A stretch of DNA of 64,000 nt. It comes from Ideonella_A sakaiensis_A (GTDB lineage: Bacteria > Pseudomonadota > Gammaproteobacteria > Burkholderiales > Burkholderiaceae_C). The notes beneath the pieces are model-generated. The model had not been told where the DNA came from and did no database searches. It saw only the letters and a program-made list of their open reading frames with translations. Shown here in pieces: positions 1 to 7,894 of this stretch. Numbering within the stretch: position 1 is the first letter of the stretch; each line of letters begins with the position of its first letter. The position numbers and the translations under genes are program-made. The stretch is taken from NCBI RefSeq assembly GCF_048320135.1, contig NZ_CP182947.1, forward strand, positions 2,728,001 to 2,792,000, given 5' to 3'.

Positions 1-1827
1 CTTCAGATACTCCTCGTGTTTGCCGACCTTCACCTTGTACAGCGGCGGCTGCGCGATGTAGATGTGGCCGCGCTCCACCAGCTCGGGCATCTGGCGGTAG
101 AAGAAGGTCAGCAGCAGCGTGCGGATGTGGGCGCCGTCGACGTCGGCGTCGGTCATGATGATGATGCGGTGATAACGCAGCTTCTCGACGTCGAAATCGT
201 CGCCGCCGGAGCCCTTGCCGATGCCGGTGCCCAGTGCGGTGATCAGCGTCAGGATTTCATTGCTGGTCAGCAGCTTCTCGAAGCGCGCCTTCTCGACGTT
301 CAGGATCTTGCCGCGCAGCGGCAGGATCGCCTGGAACTTGCGATCGCGGCCCTGCTTCGCGCTGCCGCCTGCCGAATCGCCCTCGACGATGTAGATCTCG
401 CACAGCGCCGGGTCCTTCTCCTGGCAGTCGGCCAGCTTGCCGGGCAAGCCCATGCCGTCGAGCACGCCCTTGCGGCGCGTCATTTCGCGCGCCTTGCGGG
501 CGGCCTCGCGAGCCCGTGCGGCCTCGACGATCTTGCCGCAAATGATCTTCGCGTCGGTCGGGTTCTCGAGCAGGTAGTCGTTCAGCGCCTTGCTGACGAC
601 GTCTTCAACCGGCCCGCGCACCTCGCTGCTGACGAGCTTGTCCTTGGTCTGGCTGCTGAACTTCGGCTCGGGCACCTTCACGCTGAGCACGCAGGTCAGG
701 CCTTCGCGCATGTCGTCGCCGGTCACCTCGACCTTCGCCTTCTTCGCGAGCTCGTTGTCCTCGATGTATTTGTTGATGACGCGCGTCATCGCTGCGCGCA
801 GGCCGGTCAGGTGGGTGCCGCCGTCGCGCTGCGGGATGTTGTTCGTGAAGCACAACACCTGCTCGCTGTAGCCGTCGTTCCACTGCATCGCCACATCGGC
901 GGTGATCGTCGTGCCCTGGTCGCTGACCTTCTCGCCCATCGCCTGGAAGACGGTCGGGTGCAGCACCTTCTTGCCGGTATTGATGAATTCGACGAAGCCC
1001 TTCACGCCGCCGGCGAATGCAAAGATGTCTTCCTTGTTGTTGCGCTCGTCGACGAGGCGAATCTTCACGCCGTTGTTCAAAAAGCTCAGCTCGCGCAGCT
1101 TCTTGCTGAGGATCTCGTAGTGGAAGTCGAGGTTCGAGAAGATCTCGAGGTCGGGCAGGAAGTGCACCTCGGTGCCGCGTTTCTCGGTCTCGCCGATGAT
1201 CTTCATCGGGCTGACTTCCACACCATTGCGCACCTCGACGACACGGTCCTGCGGGATGCCCTGCTTGAACTCCATGTAGTGCACCTTGCCGTCACGGCGC
1301 ACCGTCAGCCGCAGCCACTTGCTCAAGCCGTTGACGCAGCTGACGCCGACGCCGTGCAGGCCGCCCGATACCTTGTAGCTGTTCTGGTTGAACTTGCCGC
1401 CGGCATGCAGCTCGGTCAGCGCGATCTCGGCCGCACTGCGCTTCGGCTCGTGCTTGTCGTCCATCTTGACGCCGGTCGGGATGCCGCGGCCGTTGTCGGT
1501 GACGCTGATCGAGCTGTCGGTATGGATCGTCACGACGATGTCGTCGCAATGGCCGGCCAGGCTTTCGTCGATCGAGTTGTCGACGACCTCGAACACCAGG
1601 TGGTGCAGGCCGGTGCCGTCGGAGGTATCGCCGATGTACATGCCGGGGCGCTTGCGCACCGCTTCCAGGCCTTCGAGGATCTGGATGCTGCCCTCGCCAT
1701 AGGCCGAGCTCGCAGCGGCGCTGGTGGCCTCCCGCATCGCCTTCAGATCGGCAATGCTCTGCGCATCGGCCACGTCGTCCGGCGGCAGTTCATCGGGCTG
1801 AGGGGGAAGGTTCGGGGTATCGCTCAT
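1..1827 (-). CDS. gyrB: DNA gyrase subunit B (partial, C-terminus outside window)
   Basis: This is the ATPase subunit of the type II topoisomerase that introduces negative supercoils, acting as GyrA2B2 on the chromosome. The frame is open from an ATG at 1827 to the left edge, giving 609 codons, so about a quarter of a usual 800+ aa GyrB lies outside. Visible landmarks are the GHKL ATP-binding features VVDNSIDE and TDNGRGIP, the KVSGGLHGVG loop, the QTKDKL segment of the transducer domain, and the TOPRIM start YIVEGDSAGG with TDADVDGAHI near the edge. It is the last gene of the leftward dnaA-dnaN-gyrB run. The N-terminal extension of about 45 residues before the conserved SIQILEGLEAVRKRPGMYIG region is Pro/Ala-rich and common in this group. 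Identity is certain. Confidence 0.98.
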   Translation of the reverse strand, partial: MSDTPNLPPQPDELPPDDVADAQSIADLKAMREATSAAASSAYGEGSIQILEGLEAVRKRPGMYIGDTSDGTGLHHLVFEVVDNSIDESLAGHCDDIVVTIHTDSSISVTDNGRGIPTGVKMDDKHEPKRSAAEIALTELHAGGKFNQNSYKVSGGLHGVGVSCVNGLSKWLRLTVRRDGKVHYMEFKQGIPQDRVVEVRNGVEVSPMKIIGETEKRGTEVHFLPDLEIFSNLDFHYEILSKKLRELSFLNNGVKIRLVDERNNKEDIFAFAGGVKGFVEFINTGKKVLHPTVFQAMGEKVSDQGTTITADVAMQWNDGYSEQVLCFTNNIPQRDGGTHLTGLRAAMTRVINKYIEDNELAKKAKVEVTGDDMREGLTCVLSVKVPEPKFSSQTKDKLVSSEVRGPVEDVVSKALNDYLLENPTDAKIICGKIVEAARAREAARKAREMTRRKGVLDGMGLPGKLADCQEKDPALCEIYIVEGDSAGGSAKQGRDRKFQAILPLRGKILNVEKARFEKLLTSNEILTLITALGTGIGKGSGGDDFDVEKLRYHRIIIMTDADVDGAHIRTLLLTFFYRQMPELVERGHIYIAQPPLYKVKVGKHEEYLK

Positions 1828-1898
1828 GACATCAGGACTCGGTTGCGGGCGGCTCCAAGAGGGGCCGCGCTGGGGTTTTCAGGCCCCTTCAGAAAACA

Positions 1899-1923
1899 CT
1901 GAAGCGGGCCGGGGCCCGCTTGT
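1899..1923 (-). terminator. Hairpin between dnaN and gyrB
   Basis: A perfect 9-bp inverted repeat (AAGCGGGCC / GGCCCGCTT, 1902-1910 and 1913-1921) lies 20-odd bases after the dnaN stop. On the minus strand it is followed by a short T-rich stretch (TGTTTTC). It probably acts as an intrinsic terminator or attenuator that partly separates dnaN from gyrB. The short T-tract means read-through is likely. Confidence 0.5.
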
Positions 1924-1945
1924 TGACAGTCGGCTGTGAGCCGCT

Positions 1946-3052
1946 TCAGATTCGCATCGGCATCACGACGTATTTGAAGCCGGGCTGGTCGGGCACCGTG
2001 AACAGGGCACTCGAGTTGGTGTCCTGCAGCTCGAGCTTGACCATCTCGACCTGCGTGTTGGCCAGCACGTCCATCAAATACGTCACGTTGAAGCCGATCT
2101 CGATCGCATCGCCTTCGTAGTCGACCTCGAGTTCTTCCTTCGCCTCTTCCTGCTCGGCATTGCTCGATGCGATGCGCAGCGTGCCGGCCTCGAGGTTGAC
2201 GCGAACGCCCTTGAACTTTTCGCTGGTCAGGATCGCCGCGCGCTGCAGGCTGGCGAGCAGTGGCTGGCGGCCGACCATCAGGTGGTTCTTGTGGTTCTTC
2301 GGAATGACGCGGTTGTAGTCGGGGAATTTGCCCTCGACCAGCTTGGTGACGAATTCCATCCCGGAGAACGCAAAGCGGGCCTGGTTGCCGGCAAAACGCA
2401 TCTCAATCGGGCTGTCTTCGTCCTTCAACAAACGCTGCAGCTCGAGCACCGTCTTGCGCGGCAGGATCACCTCCTGCTTCGGGATCTCCTGTTCGAGCGT
2501 GGCCTGGGCGAGCGCCAGCCGATGGCCGTCGGTTGCGACGAGGATCAGGTTGCTGCCTTCGGCAACGAACAGGATGCCGTTCAGGTAGTAGCGGATGTCG
2601 TGCACCGCCATCGCGAAGTGCACCTGGTTGATCAGGTTCTTCAGCGTCTTCTGCGGCACGCTGAACATCGGGCCGAAATCCGGCGCCTCCTGCACCAGCG
2701 GGAAGTCGTCGGCCGGCAGCGTCTGCAGCGTGAAGCGGCTCTTGCCGCCCTGCAGCGTCAGCTTGTTCTGGTTCGCCGACAACGTGACCATCTGGTCCGC
2801 CGGCATCGAGCGCAGGATGTCGATCAGCTTGCGGGCACCGACGGTGGTCGTGAAATTGCCGGCATCGCCACCGAGTTCGGCTTCGGTGCGCACCTGGATC
2901 TCGAGATCGGACGTCGTCAGCTCGATCTGGCCGTCGTTCTTGCGGATCAGCACGTTGGCCAGCACCGGCAAGGTGTGCCGGCGCTCCACGATGCCGGCCA
3001 CCGACTGCAGCGCAGAGAGAAACTTTTCCTGTACTGCCTTTAGGACAATCAT
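1946..3052 (-). CDS. dnaN: DNA polymerase III beta sliding clamp
   Basis: The product is the ring-shaped processivity clamp that tethers DNA polymerase III and other replication and repair proteins to DNA. It has 368 aa, the normal length for the family. The N-terminus MIVLKAVQEKFLSALQSVAGIVERRHTLPVLANVL is typical, the three repeated clamp domains span the whole protein, and it ends in the characteristic YVVMPMRI. It lies between dnaA and gyrB on the same strand. About 310 bp separate it from dnaA, enough for its own promoter. Confidence 0.98.
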   Translation of the reverse strand: MIVLKAVQEKFLSALQSVAGIVERRHTLPVLANVLIRKNDGQIELTTSDLEIQVRTEAELGGDAGNFTTTVGARKLIDILRSMPADQMVTLSANQNKLTLQGGKSRFTLQTLPADDFPLVQEAPDFGPMFSVPQKTLKNLINQVHFAMAVHDIRYYLNGILFVAEGSNLILVATDGHRLALAQATLEQEIPKQEVILPRKTVLELQRLLKDEDSPIEMRFAGNQARFAFSGMEFVTKLVEGKFPDYNRVIPKNHKNHLMVGRQPLLASLQRAAILTSEKFKGVRVNLEAGTLRIASSNAEQEEAKEELEVDYEGDAIEIGFNVTYLMDVLANTQVEMVKLELQDTNSSALFTVPDQPGFKYVVMPMRI

Positions 3053-3363
3053 TTAAACCTCTTCATTGGTAGTCTTAGTAGAGGAGCGTTGAAATTGTGG
3101 AGAAGGCCATTTTCTTCTTTTCCATCAAGCAGTTAACTCGCTGAGAACCCTGTGTGTGGCAGGCCTGTGAAGGTGCTTGGCAATCGACAACAACCTGGGC
3201 CGGAGGCGCTGGCCTGTGGACAAGCACCAGGTTGCAAAAAAGTTGTCCCCAGGTTTGTGACTTGACAGACCTCGCACCGGTGGCATCGGGAAACGATGCC
3301 ATTGTGTCGGGCGGTGGGTGATGGAAAGTCGGCTCGGGCGACGCTGATCGGCTTGGTTCGGTA
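3053..3363 (-). other. dnaA-dnaN intergenic region with degenerate DnaA-box-like sites
   Basis: This 311-bp gap holds no convincing gene. Three 9-mers resemble DnaA boxes with one or two mismatches: TGTGGAGAA at 3096-3104, TGTGGACAA at 3215-3223 and TTGTCCCCA at 3243-3251. They may be part of a bipartite origin or a DnaA-controlled dnaN promoter. The reading is by eye from the TTATCCACA consensus and is not proof of binding. Confidence 0.4.
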
Positions 3364-4815
3364 TCAGCCTTTCAGAGTCTGTTCGAGCACGTGCAGCTGC
3401 TGGTTCAGCTCGGTATTCTTCTGCCGCTCGCCGGCGATCTTGCGCACCGCGTGCAGCACCGTCGTGTGGTCGCGCCCGCCGAACAGCTCTCCGATCTCGG
3501 GCAGGCTTTTCTGTGTCATCTCCTTGGCCAGGTACATCGCGATCTGCCGCGGCCGCGCGATGCTGGCCGGGCGCTTCTTGCTGTACATGTCGGCAACCTT
3601 GATCTTGTAGAAATCGGCCACCGTCTTCTGGATATTCTCGACGCCGATCTGCCGGTTCTGGATCGACAGCAGGTCCTTCAGGGCCTCGCGGGCCAGCGCG
3701 ATGTTGATCTCCTTGCCGGAGAAGCGCGAATAGGCCAGCACCTTGCGCAGCGCGCCTTCGAGCTCGCGCACGTTGGCGCGCACATTCTTCGCAACGAAGA
3801 AGGCGACGTCTTCCGGCATCGCGGTGCCGTCGGCCTCGGCCTTGCGCATCAGGATCGCGACCCGCATCTCGAGCTCGGGCGGCTCGATCGCCACCGTCAG
3901 CCCGGCATCGAAGCGGCTGGTCAGCCGCTCGTCGATATCGGCCAGCCCCTTCGGATAGGTGTCGCTGGTCATGATGATGTGGGCACGCTTCGCGAGCAGC
4001 GCCTCGAAGGCGTTGAAGAACTCCTCCTGCGTGCGCTCCTTGCCGGCAAAGAACTGCACATCGTCGATCAGCAGCAGGTCGAGCGAGTGGTATTTGGCCT
4101 TCAGCTCGTCGAAGGTCTTGCGCTGGTAGTTCTTGACGACGTCGCTGATGAACTGTTCGGCATGCAGGTACAGCACGCGGGCATCGGGCCGGTCGGCGAG
4201 CAGCGAGTTGCCGACCGCATGGATCAGGTGCGTCTTGCCGAGGCCGACCCCGCCGTAGATGAACAAGGGGTTGTACATGTGGCCCGGCGCGCCGGCGACA
4301 TGCAGCGCGGCGGTGCGCGCCATCTGGTTGGCGCGGCCGGGCACCAGGGTGTCGAAGGTCAACGCGGTATTCAGACGGTGCCGGTTCTGCACCGAATCGA
4401 AACTGGTCAGGCCGCTGCTCGCCGATGCGGCGTTGTTGCCGTTGCGCGGTGCGCCATCGGCACGCGCGTTGGCGGCGGGCTGGGTGTTTTGTGCCGGCGG
4501 CTCGCCGAGGCTGACCGGGCTGTGGCGGGCCGGCGCGTCGCCGGCCGACAAGGTGATCTCGAGCCGCACCGGCTTGCCGGCGAGCTCGCTCAGCACCGAC
4601 TCGATGCGCATCGCATACTGGCTGCGGATCCAGTCGAGCTTGAAACGGTTCGGCACGCGCAGCGTGGCCACGGCGGCATCGGCCGCGCCGGAGGTTCCGT
4701 CGGCCGACTCGGTGATCACGGCCGGTGGCAGCGGGCGGATCCAGGTGTTGAACTGGAGTTCAGGCAGTTCTGCAGCAAGGCGTTCACAGCCTCGCTGCCA
4801 GAGATCAGCGCTCAT
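3364..4815 (-). CDS. dnaA: Chromosomal replication initiator protein DnaA
   Basis: DnaA binds 9-bp boxes at oriC, oligomerises with ATP and melts the origin. The 483-aa protein shows domain I (QFNTWIRPLPP, about 1-90), a variable Ala/Asn-rich domain II linker (about 90-145), and the AAA+ domain with Walker A GGVGLGKT (188-195) and Walker B LLLIDDVQ (247-254). Domain IV carries the DnaA signature GGRDHTTVLHA (446-456). The ATG at 4815 abuts a DnaA-box-like sequence. It heads the leftward dnaA-dnaN-gyrB run, and a consensus DnaA box just upstream of its promoter suggests autoregulation. Confidence 0.99.
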   Translation of the reverse strand: MSADLWQRGCERLAAELPELQFNTWIRPLPPAVITESADGTSGAADAAVATLRVPNRFKLDWIRSQYAMRIESVLSELAGKPVRLEITLSAGDAPARHSPVSLGEPPAQNTQPAANARADGAPRNGNNAASASSGLTSFDSVQNRHRLNTALTFDTLVPGRANQMARTAALHVAGAPGHMYNPLFIYGGVGLGKTHLIHAVGNSLLADRPDARVLYLHAEQFISDVVKNYQRKTFDELKAKYHSLDLLLIDDVQFFAGKERTQEEFFNAFEALLAKRAHIIMTSDTYPKGLADIDERLTSRFDAGLTVAIEPPELEMRVAILMRKAEADGTAMPEDVAFFVAKNVRANVRELEGALRKVLAYSRFSGKEINIALAREALKDLLSIQNRQIGVENIQKTVADFYKIKVADMYSKKRPASIARPRQIAMYLAKEMTQKSLPEIGELFGGRDHTTVLHAVRKIAGERQKNTELNQQLHVLEQTLKG

Positions 4816-4844
4816 TGTGGAAAAGTCTGGATGGCAGACGCGGT

Positions 4845-4872
4845 ATTCTAGCCGCCAAGAGCCGCCGATGAA
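4845..4872 (-). promoter_or_regulatory. Candidate dnaA promoter
   Basis: On the minus strand a -10 element TAGAAT (4850-4845) is preceded at 16-bp spacing by a weak -35 TTCATC (4872-4867). It lies about 30 bp before the dnaA ATG. The perfect DnaA box at 4876-4884 sits directly upstream of the -35, as expected for DnaA autoregulation. Found by eye. Confidence 0.4.
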
Positions 4873-4937
4873 GGGTTATCCACAGCGGGAAGACCCTCGA
4901 AAACCGCGGCATCTCATGTGGTTCATGCGCCAAGTCT

Positions 4938-4966
4938 TTGACGTAATTGAGACTTTTTGTTCTAAT
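4938..4966 (+). promoter_or_regulatory. Sigma-70-type promoter for rpmH-rnpA
   Basis: TTGACG (4938-4943) and TCTAAT (4961-4966) are separated by exactly 17 bp, close to the sigma-70 consensus. Transcription would start near 4973, leaving a leader of about 175 nt before rpmH. The leader crosses the origin region and the DnaA box at 5136-5144. Confidence 0.6.
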
Positions 4967-5150
4967 GCTCGGTTTCCCCGATGCGCCAAGGCAAACCAGC
5001 CCAGCAGCGGCAAACTGGCGCAGGCCCATCAGCGGGCAGCCGTCAGCCGCGCTGATCGCCCCGCCTGGCCGACTGAACGCCTGCTGAATCAAAGGGTGTC
5101 AGATCGGGAAAGTCTCACCGCCGAATCGGCACCCCTGTGGATATCCTGTC

Positions 5151-5285
5151 ATGAAACGCACCTACCAAGCTTCGAAGACCCGCCGCGCCCGCACCCATGG
5201 CTTTCTGGTGCGCATGAAGACGCGTGGCGGCCGGGCCGTCATCAAGGCGCGCCGCGCCAAGGGCCGCAAGCGCCTGGCCGTCTGA
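5151..5285 (+). CDS. rpmH: 50S ribosomal protein L34
   Basis: This small basic protein of the large ribosomal subunit has 44 aa, the standard length. It begins MKRTYQASKTRRARTHGF and ends KGRKRLAV, matching the family along its entire length. The ATG at 5151 follows a DnaA-box-like sequence. It is the first gene of the rightward rpmH-rnpA-yidD-yidC-mnmE run, a gene order conserved across bacteria beside dnaA. Confidence 0.98.
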   Translation: MKRTYQASKTRRARTHGFLVRMKTRGGRAVIKARRAKGRKRLAV

Positions 5286-5325
5286 GCCTGCGCTGCACAG
5301 CGCGCCTGCAGCAGCGTCGTCCGTG

Positions 5326-5811
5326 ATGGGCCGCATCGTTCGGCCGGTTGATTTCCAACGTGTCCTCGGTACCTCACCGTGGGCGCGCAGCCCGCATTTT
5401 GCCGTCCATCATCTGCAGCAGGCGCCGGCCCGCCGGGTTCACCCGGCGGCGGATATCCAGCAGTTATCCACAGCTCGCGAACAAGCTTGTCCACCGCTTG
5501 TGGATGAGTTGCCGGCGCAGGCCCCGGTTTCGCCGCCGGTCGACGGCTGGTGGCTGGGGCTGGTGGTGCCGAAACGTCATGCCAAGCGCAGCGTCACCCG
5601 CAGCCTGCTGAAACGGCAGATGCGGGCGGCCGCGCATGCTGCGGTGCCGCCGGCACAGCCGAGCCTGCGCCCCGGCATGTGGGTGGTGCGGCTGCGCGCG
5701 GTGATCGACCGCAAGAAATACCCGAGCGCGGCGTCGGAGGCCTTGCGCCGCGCGATGCACGACGAATTGCAGCAGCTGATGCTGAAGGCTGCGTTGCGTT
5801 GTGATGGCTGA
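5326..5811 (+). CDS. rnpA: Ribonuclease P protein component, with internal insertion
   Basis: This is the protein subunit of RNase P, which with the RNA subunit trims the 5' leader of tRNA precursors. I chose the ATG at 5326, giving 161 aa. The frame stays open upstream but there it overlaps rpmH. The usual family length is about 120 aa. The N-terminal part (RPVDFQRVLG...FAVHHL) is followed by an insertion of roughly 40 residues (about 35-75), then the conserved RNR region VVPKRHAKRSVTRSLLKRQMR. The inserted stretch includes QQLSTAR and PPLVDE, and these codons spell DnaA boxes (see the separate entry). The 3' end overlaps yidD. Identity is firm; the function of the insertion is unknown. Confidence 0.93.
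   Translation: MGRIVRPVDFQRVLGTSPWARSPHFAVHHLQQAPARRVHPAADIQQLSTAREQACPPLVDELPAQAPVSPPVDGWWLGLVVPKRHAKRSVTRSLLKRQMRAAAHAAVPPAQPSLRPGMWVVRLRAVIDRKKYPSAASEALRRAMHDELQQLMLKAALRCDG
5464..5507. promoter_or_regulatory. Cluster of three DnaA-box-like sites inside rnpA
   Basis: Within 44 bp of the rnpA coding sequence are TTATCCACA (5464-5472, perfect), TTGTCCACC (5487-5495) and TGTGGATGA (5499-5507, inverse orientation, one mismatch). The spacing is 23 and 12 bp between starts. The cluster sits in the part of rnpA that encodes the extra residues absent from standard RnpA. It probably extends the origin or titrates DnaA. Confidence 0.5.
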
Positions 5812-6109
5812 GATGCTGCAAACCCTCGTCCACCTGCCGCGCCGGCTGCTGATCCTGCTGGTGCGGATCTACCGGCTGCTGCTGAGCCCGTGGCTTGGCA
5901 ACAGCTGCCGGTTTGTGCCGACCTGCTCGGTTTATGCGATCGAAGCGCTGGATCGCCACGGCGCTGTCGTCGGCACGACCCTGACCACCTATCGCCTGTT
6001 GCGTTGCCACCCCTGGTGCACGCCGGGTGACGATCCGGTACCCGATCGGCCCATGCGGCTGTTCACCGGTTTGCTGTCTTCCTCGAACACTGAAAAGCAT
6101 TCTCCATGA
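5804..6109 (+). CDS. yidD: Membrane protein insertion efficiency factor YidD
   Basis: YidD is a small amphipathic membrane-associated protein that helps YidC/Sec insert inner-membrane proteins. The core LLILLVRIYRLLLSPWLG, then CRFVPTCSVYAIEAL and the RLLRCHPWC motif identify the family, including the conserved cysteines. It starts inside the end of rnpA and its stop overlaps the yidC start by 4 nt. Translational coupling through rnpA-yidD-yidC is therefore likely. GTG 5801 and ATG 5813 are alternative starts in the same frame. Confidence 0.95.
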   Translation: MAEMLQTLVHLPRRLLILLVRIYRLLLSPWLGNSCRFVPTCSVYAIEALDRHGAVVGTTLTTYRLLRCHPWCTPGDDPVPDRPMRLFTGLLSSSNTEKHSP

Positions 6110-7857
6110 CCGATATCCGTCGCACCATGCTGTGGGTGGTGTTCTCGATGTCCCTGGTTCTGATCTGGGACGCCTGGAACAAGCACACCGGCCAGCCGTC
6201 GATGTTCAGCCCGCCGCCGCCGGCGGCCACCCAGCCGGTGGCGCAGTCGGCCTCGGTGCCGGCGCCGACCGCTGCGCTGCCGAATCCGACTTCGGTGCCG
6301 AGTGCATCGACCGCCGCGACGGCGGGTGCGACCGGGCTGCCGACGGCGGCCGCGCCGGCGCCCACCGGCGAGCAGGTGACGATCACGACCGACGTCGTGA
6401 AGGCGACCTTCGACAGCCGCGGCGCCGACCTGATGCGCCTCGAGCTGCTGAACTACGACGACCACAACTATCCGGGCCAGAACGTCGTCTTGTTCGACCA
6501 GTCGGCGACGCGGCTGTACAAGGCGCAAAGCGGCCTGATCCCGGCGCAGGGTGGCGCAACGCTGCCGAACCACCTGACGCAGATGACGCCGCTGCCCGGC
6601 CCGCGCGAGCTGACCGCCGGTTCCGAAGCGATCGAGGTCAAGTTCGAATCGGCCGAGGCCGGTGGCGTCAAGCTGATCAAGACCTACCGCTTCAAGCGCG
6701 GCAGCTACCTGGTCGGCGTGCGCCATGAGATCGTCAATACCGGCAGCGAGCCGGTCGACCCGCAGCTGTACATGCAGCTGGTGCGCGACGGCAATGCGCC
6801 GGAGGGCGAGTCGAGCTTCTATTTCACGTTCACCGGCCCGGCGATGTATACCGATGCCGAGAAGTTCTACAAGGTCGATTTCAAGGACATCGAGAAACGC
6901 GGCGGCCAGAAGCCGGACCACCCGACCAATACCGACAACGGCTGGGTCGCGATGGTGCAGCACTATTTCACGTCGGCCTGGCTGCTCGGTGAAGACAACA
7001 ACGACAAGCGCCAGCGCGAGATGTACACGCGCAAGATCGACAACAACCAGTATTCGGTCGGCATGATCGTGCCGCTCGGCAGCCTGGCCGGCGGCGCGAC
7101 GCAGACCATCGATGCGCGGCTGTATGTCGGCCCGCAGGAAGAGCATCGGCTGGCCGAGATCGCACCGGGCCTGGAACTCGTGAAGGACTATGGCTGGTTC
7201 ACGATCTTGTCGAAGCCGCTGTTCTGGCTGCTGACGCAGCTGCACACGCTGATCGGCAACTGGGGCTGGGCAATCGTTGCGCTGGTGTTCATCCTGAAGG
7301 CCGCGTTCTACTGGCTCAATGCACGTGCCTATAGATCGATGGCGAAGATGAAGGCCATCAACCCGAAGGTGATGGAGATGCGCGAGCGGCTGAAGGACAA
7401 GCCGCAGCAGATGCAGCAGGAGATGATGCGCATCTACCGCGAGGAGAAGGTCAACCCGATCGGCGGCTGCCTGCCGATCGTTGCGCAGATGCCGTTCTTC
7501 ATTGCGCTGTACTGGGTGCTGCTGTCGAGCGTCGAGATGCGCAATGCGCCGTGGATCCTGTGGATCGACGACCTGTCGGCGAAGGACCCGTTCTATATCC
7601 TGCCGCTGCTGATGACCGGCACGACGCTGCTGCAGACGTGGCTGAACCCGACGCCGCCGGACCCGATGCAGGCACGGATGATGTGGATCATGCCGCTGAT
7701 GTTCTCGGTGATGTTCTTCATCTTCCCGGCCGGCCTGGTGCTGTACTGGCTGACGAACAACATCCTGTCGATCGCGCAGCAGTACATGATCAACCGGCAG
7801 CTCGGCGTTGTTGCCCACCGCAAGATCAGCTGGCCGGGCAAGAAGAAGAAGGCCTGA
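6106..7857 (+). CDS. yidC: Membrane protein insertase YidC
   Basis: YidC inserts and folds inner-membrane proteins, alone or with SecYEG. The 583-aa length is normal for the Gram-negative form. It has an N-terminal membrane anchor (about 6-25) and a Pro/Ala-rich spacer (about 40-85). A large periplasmic beta-sandwich domain follows (about 90-370). Last comes the conserved five-helix insertase core, with KMKAINPKVMEMRERLKDK in the cytoplasmic loop and NPIGGCLPIVAQMPFFIALY. The C-terminus is basic (PGKKKKA). The ATG overlaps the yidD stop. Confidence 0.98.
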   Translation: MTDIRRTMLWVVFSMSLVLIWDAWNKHTGQPSMFSPPPPAATQPVAQSASVPAPTAALPNPTSVPSASTAATAGATGLPTAAAPAPTGEQVTITTDVVKATFDSRGADLMRLELLNYDDHNYPGQNVVLFDQSATRLYKAQSGLIPAQGGATLPNHLTQMTPLPGPRELTAGSEAIEVKFESAEAGGVKLIKTYRFKRGSYLVGVRHEIVNTGSEPVDPQLYMQLVRDGNAPEGESSFYFTFTGPAMYTDAEKFYKVDFKDIEKRGGQKPDHPTNTDNGWVAMVQHYFTSAWLLGEDNNDKRQREMYTRKIDNNQYSVGMIVPLGSLAGGATQTIDARLYVGPQEEHRLAEIAPGLELVKDYGWFTILSKPLFWLLTQLHTLIGNWGWAIVALVFILKAAFYWLNARAYRSMAKMKAINPKVMEMRERLKDKPQQMQQEMMRIYREEKVNPIGGCLPIVAQMPFFIALYWVLLSSVEMRNAPWILWIDDLSAKDPFYILPLLMTGTTLLQTWLNPTPPDPMQARMMWIMPLMFSVMFFIFPAGLVLYWLTNNILSIAQQYMINRQLGVVAHRKISWPGKKKKA

Positions 7858-7894
7858 TCGCGGCCAGACAGGTTGCGGCCCGCGCTGACAGCTG

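Larger units (their letters stand above)
4816..5150. other. Probable replication origin (oriC), dnaA-rpmH intergenic region
   Basis: This non-coding gap separates divergent dnaA and rpmH, the usual oriC position in many Proteobacteria. It contains a perfect DnaA box TTATCCACA at 4876-4884 and close variants TGTGGAAAA at 4816-4824 and TGTGGATAT at 5136-5144. An AT-rich patch around 4930-4975 could serve as an unwinding element. Further boxes lie inside rnpA and between dnaA and dnaN, so the functional origin may extend beyond this gap. GC-skew analysis over the whole chromosome would settle it. Confidence 0.7.

Noticed and set aside
16..1902. Long plus-strand open frame of 628 codons opposite gyrB
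   Set aside because: It mirrors the gyrB minus frame in GC-rich DNA; the translation is Ala/Val/Asp-rich without domain features.
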